Positions 35,334 to 43,979 of a stretch of DNA of 64,000 nucleotides are shown here, piece by piece. Positions within the stretch are counted from its first letter, which is position 1. The number at the start of each line of letters is the position of its first letter. Below the pieces are notes generated by a model. That model had not been told where the DNA came from and ran no database searches. It saw only the letters and a program-made list of their open reading frames with translations. The translations under genes and the position numbers were made by a program. The stretch comes from VRUE01 sp963762205 (GTDB lineage Bacteria; Actinomycetota; Thermoleophilia; Solirubrobacterales; 70-9): positions 248,001-312,000 of the forward strand of contig CAVXJZ010000006.1 of NCBI GenBank assembly GCA_963762205.1, written 5' to 3'.

Positions 35334-36319
35334 TGCGCGGGTATTCGCATGGCCCACCGCTTTTCCTGCCGCCTGCCGGAATTGCTAGGAATTGCCCGAT
35401 CCCCGAGCTACTCGACAAGCGGTTGGTCTTCGTGACCGGCAAGGGTGGCGTTGGCAAGACCACCGTCGCGGTCGCGCTCGGGCTGCGGGCAGCGCAGGAG
35501 GGCAAGCGCACGATCGTCTGCGAGGTCGCCTCGCAGGAGAACGCGTCGCGGTTCTTCGACCATACGGAGGTGGGCTTCCACGAGGTCGAGATGGAGGAGA
35601 ACCTCTGGTCGATCTCGATCGACCCGGACGAGTCGATGCGCGAGTACGTCCTGCTTCAGCTCAAGGTCCGGGCGATGCGCGACATGCTCTTCCGCAGCCG
35701 CATCTTCAACTACCTCGCAGCCGCGACGCCCGGCCTCAAGGAGCTGGTCACGATCGGCAAGATCTGGGAGCTCGCCCAGCTCGACCGCAAGGTCAAGCAG
35801 GGGCGCAAGTACGACCTCGTGATCGTCGACGCCCCGGCGACCGGGCACGGCATCGGCTTCCTGCAGACGCCGCGCACCTTCGCCGCGATCGCCCGCGTCG
35901 GGCCGATCCACTCGCAGGCGCAGCAACTCGACCGCCTGATCACCGACCAGGAGCACACCGGGGCGGCGATCGTCTCCCTGCCCGAGGAGATGCCGGTGAA
36001 CGAGTCGGCAGCACTCGAGCGCGACCTGCGGTCCGAGGTCGGCGTCGCGGTCGACCGCGTCTACATGAACGGCCTCTACCCGGAGCGCTTCTCCAAACAG
36101 GAGGCGGCCCGACTCGAGGACCTCGCCCGCGAGGACGGCGGGGCGTTGCGGGCGGCCGCGCGCGCCGCCGTCTCCGAGCACAACCGCGCCCGCTCCCAGC
36201 GCGCCCAGCTCGCCCGCCTGCGCCGCCGCGTGGAGGCCCCGGTCAAGACCCTGCCGTTCCTCTTCGAGCCGCAGCTCGACGTCGAGGCGGCGCGCTCGCT
36301 CGCCAGGCGGGTGTCCTGA
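35333..36319 (+). CDS. ArsA/Get3-like ATPase, first of a pair
   Basis: P-loop ATPase with FVTGKGGVGKTTVAVALGL near the N-terminus, then LVIVDAPATGHGIGFLQTP as Walker B/switch region. Paired ArsA-like ATPases (Rv3679-Rv3680 type) are conserved in actinobacteria and linked to membrane or envelope homeostasis; no arsenic-pump gene is near. The true start is unclear: TTG at 35333 would overlap the divergent parA start codon. A CTG, or the TTG at 35423 just before the P-loop, are alternatives. Its stop overlaps the next gene's ATG (TGATG). Confidence 0.85.
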   Translation: MRGYSHGPPLFLPPAGIARNCPIPELLDKRLVFVTGKGGVGKTTVAVALGLRAAQEGKRTIVCEVASQENASRFFDHTEVGFHEVEMEENLWSISIDPDESMREYVLLQLKVRAMRDMLFRSRIFNYLAAATPGLKELVTIGKIWELAQLDRKVKQGRKYDLVIVDAPATGHGIGFLQTPRTFAAIARVGPIHSQAQQLDRLITDQEHTGAAIVSLPEEMPVNESAALERDLRSEVGVAVDRVYMNGLYPERFSKQEAARLEDLAREDGGALRAAARAAVSEHNRARSQRAQLARLRRRVEAPVKTLPFLFEPQLDVEAARSLARRVS

Positions 36320-37476
36320 TGGCGGCCGTCGACGAGGTTCTCGCGGGCAAGGACATCTGCATCTGCGCGGGGTCGGGCGGGGTCGGCAAGACGACGACCT
36401 CGGCGGCGATCGCGGCCGGGATGGCGGCGCGCGGCCTCAAGGTCTGCGTGCTGACCATCGACCCCGCCAAGCGGCTCGCCGACTCGCTCGGCCTGAAGGA
36501 GCTCGGCAACGAGGCGAGGCGGGTCGACCCGAAGCTCCTCGAGGCGCAGGGAGTGGAGATCACCGGCGAGCTCTGGGCGATGATGCTCGACGCGAAGGCG
36601 ACCTTCGACGAGCTCGTCGCCCGCCACGCCGAGGACGAGGAGTCACGCGACCGGGTCCTCGAAAACCGCATCTACCAGCAGATCTCCAACGCCCTGGCCG
36701 GCTCGCAGGAGTACATGGCGATGGAGAAGCTGTTCGAGCTGCACAGCGAGGGCCGCTTCGACCTGCTCGTCCTCGACACGCCGCCGACCCGCAACGCGCT
36801 CGACTTCCTCGACGCCCCCAAGCGCCTCACCCAGTTCATCGAGGGCCGCTCGCTGCGCGTGTTCATGAGGCCCACGGGCCTTGCCGCACGGGTCGCCGGC
36901 CGCGGCGCCTCGGTCGCCCTCGGGGTGCTGAAGCGGATCGTCGGCTTCGACCTGATCGCCGACCTGGCCGAGTTCTTCAACGCCTTCAGCGGCATGGTCG
37001 ACGGCTTCCAGGCGCGGGCGAAGCGGGTCAACAGCCTGCTCGCCGACTCCCGCACCTGCTTCCTGGTCGTCTGCGGGCCGCAGGGCGAGCCGATCGACGA
37101 GGCCGTCTACTTCCACCGCAAGCTGGTCGAGGCGAAGCTCCCCTTCGGCGGCGTCATCGTCAACAAGGTCCACTACCCGGCAAACGTGCTGCGCGAGAGC
37201 GCCATCGAGAGCCCGGACGAGCTGGCAGAGCGGCTCGGGGACGAGGGGCTGGCGCGACGGGTGATCGACAACTTCGCCGACTACCAGGCCCTGGCCGAGC
37301 GCGACGCCGACAACATCGAGCGGCTGACCCGGGAGCTGCGCAGCAAGGTCGTGATCCGGGTCCCCTACCTGGACGAGGACGTCCACGACCTCGCCGGCCT
37401 GGCCGAGATCAACCGCTATCTGTTCGCGAGCGGCGAGGAGAGGGCGAGGCTGGCCGCCGGGCTCGGAACCGCCTAG
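36319..37476 (+). CDS. ArsA/Get3-like ATPase, second of a pair
   Basis: 385 residues. P-loop CAGSGGVGKTTTSAAIAAG; TIDPAKRLADSLGL and LLVLDTPPTRNALDFLDAP are ArsA-family switch and Walker B motifs. It overlaps the upstream partner by one base (TGATG), implying a heteromeric complex made in equal amounts. The stop overlaps that of the convergent unknown gene at CTAG. Confidence 0.9.
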   Translation: MAAVDEVLAGKDICICAGSGGVGKTTTSAAIAAGMAARGLKVCVLTIDPAKRLADSLGLKELGNEARRVDPKLLEAQGVEITGELWAMMLDAKATFDELVARHAEDEESRDRVLENRIYQQISNALAGSQEYMAMEKLFELHSEGRFDLLVLDTPPTRNALDFLDAPKRLTQFIEGRSLRVFMRPTGLAARVAGRGASVALGVLKRIVGFDLIADLAEFFNAFSGMVDGFQARAKRVNSLLADSRTCFLVVCGPQGEPIDEAVYFHRKLVEAKLPFGGVIVNKVHYPANVLRESAIESPDELAERLGDEGLARRVIDNFADYQALAERDADNIERLTRELRSKVVIRVPYLDEDVHDLAGLAEINRYLFASGEERARLAAGLGTA

Positions 37477-39074
37477 CCGGCGCGCCGGCTGTAGTGGTCG
37501 TAGTCGAGCTCGCGGACCTCCCAGTCCGCGTCCTCGGGAACCTGGAAGAGGTGGCGGACCCGGGGGGTGTCGAGCGGCTCGCGGTCGCCGATCCCCTCGC
37601 TCCTGGCCGCGGTCCACTCCATTGTGCCCTCCTCGACCGAGACCTCGTCGAGCCAGGGGGTCGCCCTGATCCGGATCTCGTCCTCGGCCGGCACCGGCTC
37701 CATGATCCGGGTCTCGTCGTCCATCGTCCGGCTGTCCTCGTCCATCGGGTCCTCCTCTGAGGGATTGGCGCTTTCGGCGGGTGCTTCCTGGGAGGCCTGG
37801 GCGGGGTCGGGTGCGACGCTGACGGAGATCTCGGCGTCGCCCCCTTCGAGGCCGGCGGAGATCAGGGTCTCCTCGGCGGCGGCGCCGAGGTCCATGCCGA
37901 TCTCGCCGAGCGCAGCTTCGCGCAGGACGCGGCGGGCCCCGTCCTCGATCCAGGCGGCCAGCTCGAGGCCTCCATGGGTCATGGCGCCGTTCATCAGGGC
38001 GCGCTCGAGCTCCATCGCGCCCTCGATCCTGCCGCGGGCCTCGATGCGGTCGCAGGAGTCGTCCGAGATCAGCACCGAGGCGCGCATCGGCAGGGAGGCG
38101 CCGACCGGGCCGTGCCCGTCGAGGACCGCCCGCAGGGCGAGAAGATGGTCGCTGAGCCCCTCCAGCGGGCTGCTCCGCACGCAGCCCATCTCGAAGCGGG
38201 CGACCGCCCAGGAGAGGGCGCCCTCGGGATCGGGCCGGGCCGCGAGCGTGACGGCGAGGTCGGCGAGGCGCTCGGCGTCCTCCTGGCTGAGCAGATAGCC
38301 GCCCGGGCGGGTGGCCGGTGCGCCGGTCGGGATCCGGCTCCAGTGGCCGGCCCCGGTCGGCGCGAAGGCGTAGGGGCCGAGGCCGAGGCCGCCCGCCTTG
38401 AAGAGGCGCATCACGCTGATCAGCTCGTGCAGCTGGTGCATCGCCGAGGCGGCGGAGTCCGGGGCCTCGTCCTGCTCGGCGACCGCCAGGTACTGCGGCT
38501 CCCAGGCCGCGCGGCCCATGCCCTCGCTGCGCATCGCCTCGATCGGCGCCTCGATCGCGTCAGCGCGGATCAGGCGCACTCCGTGCGGGAGCTGAAGGTT
38601 GGGGGGCGCCATCCTCAGGCCGATCACGGGAGCGATCAGGACCTCGGCGTCGTCGGCCTCCCGAGCTTCGGCGTCGAGCACGGCGAGCGCCGCGTCGAGC
38701 CGGCGCCGGTCGAGGGAGAACTCGGTGCAGCCCTCCCAGAGCGAGGAGAGGAAGACGACCAGCATCCTGGCGGCACGCTCGCGCGGGTCGGCGGGGACCG
38801 TCTCCCCGCAGCGCTCGAGGTAGGGCGCCGCCACGCCGGCCGCGTCGACCGCGTCGCGGGCCGGGACGAAGGCCGGAAGCGCGCGAAGCTCTTCCTCGCG
38901 CTCGAGGACGAAGCGCGAGGTTTGGGGCTCATAGAGGTAGAAGGCGGACTCGGGCCCGTCCTCTTCGGCGACGTCGAAGGGGATCTGGTCGCCGCCGGCG
39001 ACGAGGGCGCTGAGCCTGACGGCGGCGTCGGCCGCCAGTCGCTTCAGCGCCTCGGTGAGGAGGAAGTCGCGCAC
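37473..39074 (-). CDS. Large cytoplasmic protein of unknown function
   Basis: 533 residues, not recognised. No signal peptide, membrane helix or catalytic motif is obvious. Residues 1-400 look globular and Ala/Leu/Glu-rich (LHELISVMRLFKAGGLGLGP). About 415-490 are acidic and repetitive (MDEDSRTMDDETRIMEPVPA), followed by a C-terminal segment ending VRELDYDHYSRR. Start codon as given is in a good family-length position but untested. It is convergent with the ArsA-like pair. Confidence 0.7.
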   Translation of the reverse strand: MRDFLLTEALKRLAADAAVRLSALVAGGDQIPFDVAEEDGPESAFYLYEPQTSRFVLEREEELRALPAFVPARDAVDAAGVAAPYLERCGETVPADPRERAARMLVVFLSSLWEGCTEFSLDRRRLDAALAVLDAEAREADDAEVLIAPVIGLRMAPPNLQLPHGVRLIRADAIEAPIEAMRSEGMGRAAWEPQYLAVAEQDEAPDSAASAMHQLHELISVMRLFKAGGLGLGPYAFAPTGAGHWSRIPTGAPATRPGGYLLSQEDAERLADLAVTLAARPDPEGALSWAVARFEMGCVRSSPLEGLSDHLLALRAVLDGHGPVGASLPMRASVLISDDSCDRIEARGRIEGAMELERALMNGAMTHGGLELAAWIEDGARRVLREAALGEIGMDLGAAAEETLISAGLEGGDAEISVSVAPDPAQASQEAPAESANPSEEDPMDEDSRTMDDETRIMEPVPAEDEIRIRATPWLDEVSVEEGTMEWTAARSEGIGDREPLDTPRVRHLFQVPEDADWEVRELDYDHYSRRAG

Positions 39075-39147
39075 GCTTCCGGCTTCCGCCCCGCGCGAGG
39101 GGCTCCTGCGCCTGCACGCTGCCTTGCAGAATCGGCCGGGCGCCTGC

Positions 39148-39492
39148 CTAGACGCCGACCGGGACGCGCTCGGCGTCGTCGGCGAGCCAGCGCCGCCCGT
39201 AGCGCCGCATGTCCTCGATCAGGGGGGCCAGCGCCTCGCCTTTCTCGGTGAGCGCGTACTCGACCCGCGGCGGGACCTCGGGGAAGGTGTGGCGGGCGAC
39301 GATGCCCTCCGCTTCCAGGGCCCGCAGGCGCAGCGAGAGCGTGCGCGGGCTGATCCCCTCCAGCGAGCGCTCGAGCTCGCAGAAGCGACTGGAGCCCTCG
39401 GCCAGGTCGCGGATCACCAGCAGCGTCCACTTCCCGCAGACGACATCGGCGGTCCGGCAGACGGGGCAACGGGAGTTGGAGTCGGCGCTCAT
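39148..39492 (-). CDS. HxlR-family transcriptional regulator
   Basis: 114 residues, a complete compact HxlR winged helix: CGKWTLLVIRDLAEG, FCELERSLEGISPRTLSLRLRAL and VEYALTEKGEAL. Three Cys near the N-terminus (RCPVCRTADVVCGKW) could sense redox or electrophiles. It stands alone; a 17-bp palindrome lies 57 bp upstream and may be its operator. Confidence 0.9.
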   Translation of the reverse strand: MSADSNSRCPVCRTADVVCGKWTLLVIRDLAEGSSRFCELERSLEGISPRTLSLRLRALEAEGIVARHTFPEVPPRVEYALTEKGEALAPLIEDMRRYGRRWLADDAERVPVGV

Positions 39493-39548
39493 CGCAAAAA
39501 CGCGGCAAATCGCATTGAAAAGCCTCTCCCGCGAGTGTAGCGGACCTC

Positions 39549-39565
39549 GCTTCAGTAACTGAAGC
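39549..39565. promoter_or_regulatory. Candidate operator of the second HxlR regulator
   Basis: GCTTCAGTAACTGAAGC is a perfect 17-bp palindrome (8-bp arms, one central base), 57 bp upstream of the HxlR start and just past the end of the pilus operon. AGTAACT-type centres are common in HxlR operators. It could alternatively be a symmetrical end-of-operon element. Confidence 0.5.
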
Positions 39566-39571
39566 TTTGGG

Positions 39572-40468
39572 CTATCCGGCGCGCGAGCCGGCCTTGCCGG
39601 CAGACACGGGCCTGACGTCGAGCAGGGTCAGCTTGTAGCGCACGCCGCTGCCGGCGTGGACGAAGGTGACCGGCAGGCCGGTCTCGACCTCGAGCAGCTG
39701 GCACGCTTCCGAGCCTGAGAGACAGTGGCCTTCGCCGTAGACGGCGCCGACCTCGTCGGAGATCAGCAGCAGCGGCTTGTGTGACTTCGGGCTGATCCCC
39801 ATATAGGTCACGAGCGGCTGCTTCTCGCCGGGCAAGGCGGTCGCCGGCAGCACCCGGCTGCGCGTGCTCTTCTCCTTCTCCTTGCCGCCGCCGGGCTTGG
39901 TCTCGGTGCGGACGATCTTCACGTCGACCGCGAAGCTGTACAGGGTCACTCCCGGCTCACCCCCGCCGGAGCTGCCGGTGTCGGACGTCTTGGTGTCGGA
40001 CGTCTTGGTGTCGGATGTCTTGGTGGTCTCGCCGGTGGTGGTCTTCGTCGTTGTGGGGGTCGTGCCGCTGCCGCCGGAAGAGCCTTCTCCCTTGGGGCCG
40101 AGCTCGGAGCCGTCGAGGACCGGCGCCGTGTAGCGCTGCTCGAAGGGGTCGGTCGGCCGCCGCTCGTGCAACCGCTTGCGGTAGTCGCGCAGGCCGGGCT
40201 TGGACTCCACCACCGCGAGCTCCGCCGAGCCCGTGGTGACCCGGCCGAGCGCCGCGCCGATGTCTGCCGGGGCCGCCGGCTCGTCCTCCGAGCCGCCGCC
40301 GAGCAGGAAGGGGACGGCGGCGATCGCGACGATCACCAGCGCCACCAGCGGCAGTAGGCGCCGATCGCGCAGGTCCCAGTAGAGGTTGACGAGGAAGGCG
40401 GGGGCCTTCAGACCGCCTCCGCCGAAGCTCGGCAGCTTCACGTCCGGACCCTTGTTCAGCCAGTTCAT
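39572..40468 (-). CDS. Pilus-operon membrane protein in the PilP position
   Basis: 298 residues. One membrane helix at about 38-57 (LLPLVALVIVAIAAVPFLLG) and a long extracytoplasmic region. A Thr/Ser-rich linker includes three perfect KTSDT repeats. The C-terminal domain with PLVTYMGISPKSHKPLLLI and CLSGSEACQLLEVETG is probably folded by a disulphide. It is the last gene after pilM-N-O, where PilP sits in diderms, but sequence similarity to PilP is not evident. Its ATG overlaps the pilO stop (ATGA). Confidence 0.65.
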   Translation of the reverse strand: MNWLNKGPDVKLPSFGGGGLKAPAFLVNLYWDLRDRRLLPLVALVIVAIAAVPFLLGGGSEDEPAAPADIGAALGRVTTGSAELAVVESKPGLRDYRKRLHERRPTDPFEQRYTAPVLDGSELGPKGEGSSGGSGTTPTTTKTTTGETTKTSDTKTSDTKTSDTGSSGGGEPGVTLYSFAVDVKIVRTETKPGGGKEKEKSTRSRVLPATALPGEKQPLVTYMGISPKSHKPLLLISDEVGAVYGEGHCLSGSEACQLLEVETGLPVTFVHAGSGVRYKLTLLDVRPVSAGKAGSRAG

Positions 40469-41247
40469 GGTGCCCCTCCGGTCGTCGTCGCGGCGGGCGT
40501 CAGCGCCGGGCTTTCGGGGCTGGCCCCGGCCGTGACCCCCTGGCTCGGCGGCGACAGGTAGGTGGTGACCGAGAAGGTCGCAGTCAACGCCGGGAATCCG
40601 GCGTTGGGAGCCGCCGCCAGGGCGAAGCCGTCGATCGTCATCAGCCGCCCGTCGACCGCGACCCTGCCGTTGCCGGTCCCGACCATGGCGTCGAGGCCCT
40701 TGATGAAGTCGGCGATCCTGAAGAAGTCGCCGTCGAAGGTGAGCGTGTACGGCATCACCGCCAGGCCGGCCGGCCCGATCCCCGCGCCCAGCGGCAGCAG
40801 CGAGGCGCTGGCCTCGGTCGCCGAGACCGGCTCGCTGCCGGAGCGCCGCCGATGCTCCGGCTCGCTGCCGGGAGCGTCGGGCGGCGGCGCTTCTTCGCCG
40901 CTCGGGGCCTCGTTGAGCTGCAGGTCGCGGAAGCTGACCCCGGCGTGCTTCGCGATCCTGTTGACCTGGACCAGCAGCGAGGCGGTGTCGTCGTCGCCGG
41001 GAACGGCCTTGCCGAGCACGACCAGCTTGCGATAGTCGGCCGAGAAGCTCGCCCGCGCCTCTTCGGCCGCGGCGGCGTCGGCTTCATGCTGGGCGAGCGA
41101 TCCTTCCAGCCGCTCGATCTGATTGCCGAGCTTGGTCGCCTCTTCGCGCTTCGGCCCCAGGGCGAGTATCCAGAAGGCGGTGGCGACCGCCGCGGTGACC
41201 AGCATCGCGCCGATCATCAGGTTCGTGTTCGATCCCTTCAGCTTCAT
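40465..41247 (-). CDS. pilO: Type IV pilus inner-membrane alignment protein PilO
   Basis: 260 residues. A short cytoplasmic N-terminus is followed by a helix at about 9-29, a coiled coil (KREEATKLGNQIERLEGSLA), and a ferredoxin-like periplasmic-type domain with LPYTLTFDGDF-like PilO sequence (MPYTLTFDGDFFRIADFIKG). A Pro/Ala/Thr tail ends the protein. Frame open upstream, but ATG 41247 gives the proper short cytoplasmic tail. It follows pilN with no spacer. Confidence 0.88.
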   Translation of the reverse strand: MKLKGSNTNLMIGAMLVTAAVATAFWILALGPKREEATKLGNQIERLEGSLAQHEADAAAAEEARASFSADYRKLVVLGKAVPGDDDTASLLVQVNRIAKHAGVSFRDLQLNEAPSGEEAPPPDAPGSEPEHRRRSGSEPVSATEASASLLPLGAGIGPAGLAVMPYTLTFDGDFFRIADFIKGLDAMVGTGNGRVAVDGRLMTIDGFALAAAPNAGFPALTATFSVTTYLSPPSQGVTAGASPESPALTPAATTTGGAP

Positions 41248-41248
41248 C

Positions 41249-42031
41249 TCAGCCGCCTTCCGGTTCCTCGCCCGAGGCTTCCGAGCTGTCGGCGGAGGCG
41301 GTCTGCGCCTCTTCTTCGGCAGGGGGCGCCGGCGCTTCGCCACCGACTCCGGCGGTGATCGGCACCGGGGCGGCGTCGAAGGCGACGACGATCTCGAACT
41401 TGGCGATGAAGGCGCGGGTCCGGCAGTCGTCGCCCCCGCCGCCGCCGTCGCCGACGACACCGGCTCCGCTCTCCTGGGTGGGCAGTTGCGAGGACTGCAC
41501 GCCGACCCGGGTGACACCGTCGATGTCCTTCAGCGCGGTGACGAAGCCGGCCACTGCTACCTGACCCGCGGCGCAGCCGCTGAGCTGCAGGGCGGGGCCG
41601 AGGGTGGCCCCACGCAGGCCGCCGCCCGATCCACCGCCCCCCGAGTCGGCGGTGGGGGTGGCGCTCGCTGTGAGGCTCACGAGCCATACGTCGCCGGGCA
41701 GGACCAGCGAGAGTTCCCGCATCACCCGCTCCCAGTCGAAGCGGCTGTCGGCGAGGCTGGTGACCGTGGCGATTCGCTGTTCACTGACCAGCTGGAACTG
41801 GGTGTAGGGAGCGAGCCGCTCGGCCCGCGCCTTGGCAGCCGCGTCTTCGCGCCGCAGCTCGACCACTTCGGCTTCGCGCTCGGAGACCTGGTTGCCGACC
41901 AGGACCAGAGCCGTGACCCCGACGAGGGCGGCGACCAGCGCGCCGAGAACGAGGTAGGCGAACGGGCCGGTGCGCAGCGGAGCATGGCTGCCGCGACGGT
42001 CCTCGGGCGGGATCAGGTTGACCGGGCGCAT
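41249..42031 (-). CDS. pilN: Type IV pilus protein PilN
   Basis: 260 residues. Begins MRPVNLIPPEDRR, the conserved PilN N-terminal peptide (NLLP/NLIP) that docks in PilM. A membrane helix at about 24-47, a coiled coil, then a domain with WERVMRELSLVLPGDVWL follow. A Gly/Ser insertion (GGGGSGGG) and a Glu/Ala-rich tail are additions to the usual protein. It starts 5 nt after the pilM stop. Confidence 0.9.
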   Translation of the reverse strand: MRPVNLIPPEDRRGSHAPLRTGPFAYLVLGALVAALVGVTALVLVGNQVSEREAEVVELRREDAAAKARAERLAPYTQFQLVSEQRIATVTSLADSRFDWERVMRELSLVLPGDVWLVSLTASATPTADSGGGGSGGGLRGATLGPALQLSGCAAGQVAVAGFVTALKDIDGVTRVGVQSSQLPTQESGAGVVGDGGGGGDDCRTRAFIAKFEIVVAFDAAPVPITAGVGGEAPAPPAEEEAQTASADSSEASGEEPEGG

Positions 42032-42036
42032 CGCGC

Positions 42037-43113
42037 TCAGCCCTCCAGGGCGAGGCCGTAGGGAAGGGTCAGACGGGCCGCCGAGGCCGGGTCGAGCCCG
42101 GCGAGGGCCTCGGGGCTGGCGGTCGAAATCGGCAGCGCCACGGCGGCCTCCATCCGCTCGGCAAGGCCCTCGATCGCGCTGCCGGGGCCGCAGAGCACGA
42201 TCCTCTCCACCGGCAGGGCGCTCTCCTGGGCCCCGTAGTAGTCGAGCGAGAGGCGCAGCTCGTCGAGCAGGGCGGCGACGCCCTCCTCGAGCGCGGCGCG
42301 AGCCTCCGCCACGGTCTCGGGGTCGCCCTCGATCGCCTCCAGGGGCCGCTCCAGGCCGACGTGCATCAGCCACTGGGTGCCGTGCTCGGCGCTGAGGCCG
42401 CGGGTGGTGCCAAGGCGGGAGGCGACCTGCTCGATGCCCGCGTGGGAGACGCGCGTGAAGAGGCAGGCGCGGCCGCGGGCGACGGCGAGGTTGGTGACGT
42501 CGCCGATGCTGCAGTAGAGGACGGCCGCGGCGGGGCGCTCGTCGGCGCCGTCCCCGGCGATTGAGCCCGGCTCCGCGAGGGCGCGGATCATGCCGAAGGC
42601 GGAGAGGTCGACGCCGACCGGCTCCAGGCCGGCGCGGCGCAGCGGCTCGACGAAGGAGGCCACCATGTCGCGGCGGGCGGCGACGACGACGACGTCGAGC
42701 TGCGGCGTGGTGCCCTCGCCGGCCGGCACGCCGCCGACCACCTGGTGCTCGAGCACGGCCTGATCGAGCGGCATCGGGATCTGCTCCTGGGCCTGGAAGC
42801 GGATCGCCGCGTCCATCTCCTTGGGGTCCTCGATCGCGGGCAGGCGCACGGTGCGCACCACGACCCGTTGGTTGCCGACGCCGAGCCGCACCTGCTTGGA
42901 GAGCTTGTGCTCGGAGAACAGCGTCTTCAGCGCCTCGGCGATGCCGTCGGAGTCGAGCACCTCGCCCTCGTGGAAGATGCCGGGGGCCAGCGGCGCTATC
43001 GCCGAGGCCGTCACCTGTACCGAGCCGTTGGCCTGCACTTCGGTCGCAGCGATGCTGCCGGCCTCGATGTCGAGCCCGACCAGTCCACCTTTCTTCTTCC
43101 GAGTCAGCTTCAT
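42037..43113 (-). CDS. pilM: Type IV pilus actin-like protein PilM
   Basis: 358 residues, actin/FtsA fold. GLVGLDIEAGSIAATEV is the phosphate-1 loop, VRLPAIEDPKEMDAAIRFQA the typical PilM segment, and ERIVLCGPGSAIEGL the adenosine loop. It binds ATP and the PilN N-terminus at the cytoplasmic face. The 110-bp gap to the prepilin peptidase gene (43114-43223) has an AT-rich TTTTTAGGAG stretch but no structure I can name. Confidence 0.92.
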   Translation of the reverse strand: MKLTRKKKGGLVGLDIEAGSIAATEVQANGSVQVTASAIAPLAPGIFHEGEVLDSDGIAEALKTLFSEHKLSKQVRLGVGNQRVVVRTVRLPAIEDPKEMDAAIRFQAQEQIPMPLDQAVLEHQVVGGVPAGEGTTPQLDVVVVAARRDMVASFVEPLRRAGLEPVGVDLSAFGMIRALAEPGSIAGDGADERPAAAVLYCSIGDVTNLAVARGRACLFTRVSHAGIEQVASRLGTTRGLSAEHGTQWLMHVGLERPLEAIEGDPETVAEARAALEEGVAALLDELRLSLDYYGAQESALPVERIVLCGPGSAIEGLAERMEAAVALPISTASPEALAGLDPASAARLTLPYGLALEG

Positions 43114-43223
43114 GGCTGGAGCACGGAGGCGCCGGGGGCGCGTCCGCTTACTCCTGCATCGACACACGACGCCATACCTTTCGCCCTGCAAGTACTCATT
43201 TTTAGGAGAACTGGACGGAACTA

Positions 43224-43976
43224 CTAAAAGGTGCCCAGGTACCAGTCGACCATCTGGTCGCCGGCGAGCAGCCCGGCGACCCCGCCGAGGGCGAGAAAGG
43301 GACCGAAGGGAATCGCCCGCTTGCGCGCCGCGGCCCCCTGGGTGGCGATCATCGCCAGGCCGACGAGCGAGCCGGCGAGCAGGGCGACGAGGATCGCCGG
43401 CGCCACGTTGCGGCCGAGGAAGAGGCCCATCGTCGCGGCAAGCTTGACGTCGCCCATCCCCATCCCCCGGGGGTAGGCGAGGGCGGCGGCGAAGAGAACG
43501 CCCCCGGCGGCGGCCGCGGCGGCGAGGCGCTCGGGCAGGCTGGCCGGATCGGACACGGCGGCGATCGCCAGCGCCAGGACGGCGGCGACGATCAGCACCT
43601 TGTTGGGGATGATGCGGCGCTCGAGGTCGGTCAGCGTCACCACCGTGAGGACGGAAACGAAGACGAGGCCGATCGCGACCTCGCCCGGTTCGTCCCACAG
43701 GACCACGACCGTCGCCGCCCAGAGCAGGCCGAGGCCCAGCTCCGTCAGTGGGTAGCGCGGCGAGATCGGCGCCCCGCAACAGCGCGCCCGGCCGCGCAGG
43801 ACGAGCCAGGAGACGACCGGAACGTTGTCGTAGGCGGCGATCTGGGCGCCGCACTCCGGGCAGCGGGAGCGCGGCCCGACGATCGACTCGCCGCGCGGCA
43901 CCCGGTGGGCGACCACGGTGACGAAGCTGCCGGCGATCAGCCCCCCGAGGAAGGCCAGCGCCGCGGCGGCGACCAC
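43224..43976 (-). CDS. pilD: Prepilin leader peptidase/N-methyltransferase (PilD)
   Basis: 250 residues with about seven membrane helices. The N-terminal methyltransferase-associated domain has a zinc-type pair CPEC and later RCCGAPIS. The aspartyl protease motif is GMGMGDVKL, and the other catalytic Asp is in LTDLERRIIPN. It cleaves and methylates the three prepilins encoded next to it. Four nt separate it from the upstream prepilin gene. Confidence 0.94.
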   Translation of the reverse strand: MVAAAALAFLGGLIAGSFVTVVAHRVPRGESIVGPRSRCPECGAQIAAYDNVPVVSWLVLRGRARCCGAPISPRYPLTELGLGLLWAATVVVLWDEPGEVAIGLVFVSVLTVVTLTDLERRIIPNKVLIVAAVLALAIAAVSDPASLPERLAAAAAAGGVLFAAALAYPRGMGMGDVKLAATMGLFLGRNVAPAILVALLAGSLVGLAMIATQGAAARKRAIPFGPFLALGGVAGLLAGDQMVDWYLGTF

Positions 43977-43979
43977 CGC

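Noticed and set aside
35333..35423. TTG at 35333 as definite start of the first ArsA-like gene
   Set aside because: It overlaps the divergent parA start codon and leaves no promoter; the extra residues do not look like the family, so the start is left open.
43114..43223. Possible second riboswitch between pilD and pilM
   Set aside because: GCAGGGCGAAAGG recalls GEMM motifs, but the conserved CGCAAAGC block and the second stem are absent.
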